In this document: positions 7,547 through 8,030 of the stretch, piece after piece
How the letters are laid out: every line of letters begins with the position of its first letter
Numbering within the stretch: position 1 is the first letter of the stretch
DNA from: Deltaproteobacteria bacterium RIFOXYA12_FULL_61_11
GTDB taxonomy: Bacteria; Bdellovibrionota_F; JAHFAK01; YA12-FULL-61-11
Assembly: GCA_001799195.1 (NCBI GenBank)
Contig: MGSU01000195.1
Coordinates: 1-8,030, forward strand
Direction of reading: 5' to 3'
Length of the DNA: 8,030 bases
Notes under the pieces: model-generated
What the model was told of the DNA's origin: nothing
The model's database searches: none
The model's input: the letters and a program-made list of their open reading frames with translations, nothing else
Translations under genes and position numbers: made by a program

Positions 7547-7728
7547 CGCGGCCTCTCAATACGCTCGTTGCCTTTGGATACAGCAAAACTTAAGCCAAAT
7601 AAAACTATTGTTATTATTGATAAATATTGCTATCCTGGAGCCGAAGCGGGGTTGCAGTGTCGCAGTGCACCACATCCGGCCCCAACTCGTCGAGACCAAA
7701 CAGGGGATCTTCCCGAACGAGAAGTGAC
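7547..7728. other. Divergent intergenic region with AT-rich core
   Basis: This 182-bp gap separates the divergently transcribed lipoprotein (minus) and membrane-protein (plus) genes. Bases about 7589-7636 are markedly AT-rich compared with the GC-rich surroundings, as expected of promoter DNA serving one or both genes. No terminator or RNA gene was seen. Confidence 0.6.
7608..7636 (+). promoter_or_regulatory. Candidate sigma-70 promoter for the plus-strand membrane protein
   Basis: TTGTTA (7608-7613) and TATCCT (7631-7636) are separated by exactly 17 bp; each hexamer matches 4 of 6 consensus bases. Initiation near 7643 would give a leader of about 85 nt. AT-rich DNA yields such matches by chance, so this is tentative. 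Confidence 0.3.
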
Positions 7729-8030
7729 ATGGCAGCCATGTTCCCGACCACCTCTATTGCCCCCACCTCCCGTCGGCTTCTCTGCCTCCTCTTGGGCTTG
7801 GTCTACACGGCTCAACTCGGCCTCGACCTGAGCTACCTCGAGGACCTCGAACAGAACTCACCCTTCATACATGTGCTCGCCCTGGATCCCGCCGACAACT
7901 ACGATCGAGCGCTCTCCACTGTTGACCCGAACTCCGGCTTCAGGACCGAGGTCTTCTACCGCGCTCCCGCCTACCCCTGGTTCCTCCGCGCTCTCAGCGA
8001 ACTGACCGGTGCTCGGACCCCGATCGAACT
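7729..8030 (+). CDS. N-terminus of a membrane protein, probably GT-C / family-39-type glycosyltransferase (C-terminus outside window)
   Basis: An open frame runs from ATG 7729 to the window edge (100 codons) with no stop and a GAGAAG weak SD 4 bp upstream. Features seen: a short polar N-terminus with RR at residues 14-15; one hydrophobic segment, RRLLCLLLGLVYTAQLGL (about 14-31), likely the first transmembrane helix; then a polar, acidic loop (about 33-78) containing LALDPADNYDRAL; then FYRAPAYPWFLRALSELTG (about 79-97). This last pattern, an aromatic followed by RAP.YP.FL, is typical of the loop and second helix of GT-C polyprenyl-phosphate-sugar-dependent glycosyltransferases (PMT/ArnT/family 39-like), where acidic residues in the first loop are catalytic. 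The family call rests on about 20 residues and is an inference; a TPR-containing membrane glycosyltransferase is one specific possibility. An alternative ATG at 7738 has no SD. Confidence 0.6.
   Translation, partial: MAAMFPTTSIAPTSRRLLCLLLGLVYTAQLGLDLSYLEDLEQNSPFIHVLALDPADNYDRALSTVDPNSGFRTEVFYRAPAYPWFLRALSELTGARTPIE

Overview
The window is GC-rich bacterial DNA. Six genes lie on the minus strand and one starts on the plus strand at the right edge. The organism looks like a Gram-negative anaerobe or facultative anaerobe: there are eight predicted [4Fe-4S] ligand sets on one soluble protein pair of domains (four clusters), a secreted peptidase with a signal peptide, and a lipobox lipoprotein. 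I cannot fix the phylum from sequence alone. The gene set recalls anaerobic Desulfobacterota and related Proteobacteria.

The core (about 4866 down to 1, minus strand) resembles the 'orange protein' (orp) system described in Desulfovibrio. In order of transcription it holds: a sigma-54-dependent activator with a cysteine-bearing PAS domain (4748-3345); a 196-bp regulatory gap; two small NifX/NifB-type 'dinitrogenase iron-molybdenum cofactor' family proteins (3148-2714 and 2673-2299); one 609-residue protein that fuses two MinD/ParA-type ATPases, each carrying a two-cluster ferredoxin insert (2296-467); and the N-terminal 151 residues of an Mrp/NBP35-type ATPase that leaves the window (455-1). 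The four downstream genes are 2 to 40 bp apart, each with a strong Shine-Dalgarno sequence, so they are very probably one operon. The activator has its own sigma-70-type promoter (TTGACA, 16-bp spacer, CATAAT). The natural reading is that the activator switches on the operon through sigma-54. A 17-bp near-palindrome (3298-3314) is a candidate activator site. The sigma-54 promoter itself is only weakly visible.

The left-to-right remainder is accessory. A secreted S33-family alpha/beta hydrolase (tripeptidyl/prolyl aminopeptidase type, 6185-4935) has a complete catalytic triad. Next is a predicted lipoprotein of unknown function with a long Asp/Glu-rich spacer and a ten-cysteine C-terminal domain (7546-6371). 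An AT-rich divergent intergenic region (around 7589-7636) separates it from the start of a plus-strand membrane protein (7729 to the window edge) that looks like the N-terminus of a GT-C/family-39-type glycosyltransferase. No RNA genes, IS elements, CRISPR arrays or tRNAs were seen. No gap between genes exceeds 200 bp.

The most noteworthy items are the ATPase-ATPase fusion (normally two adjacent genes), the co-directional arrangement of the orp-like genes with their activator, and the cysteine cluster in the activator's sensory domain.
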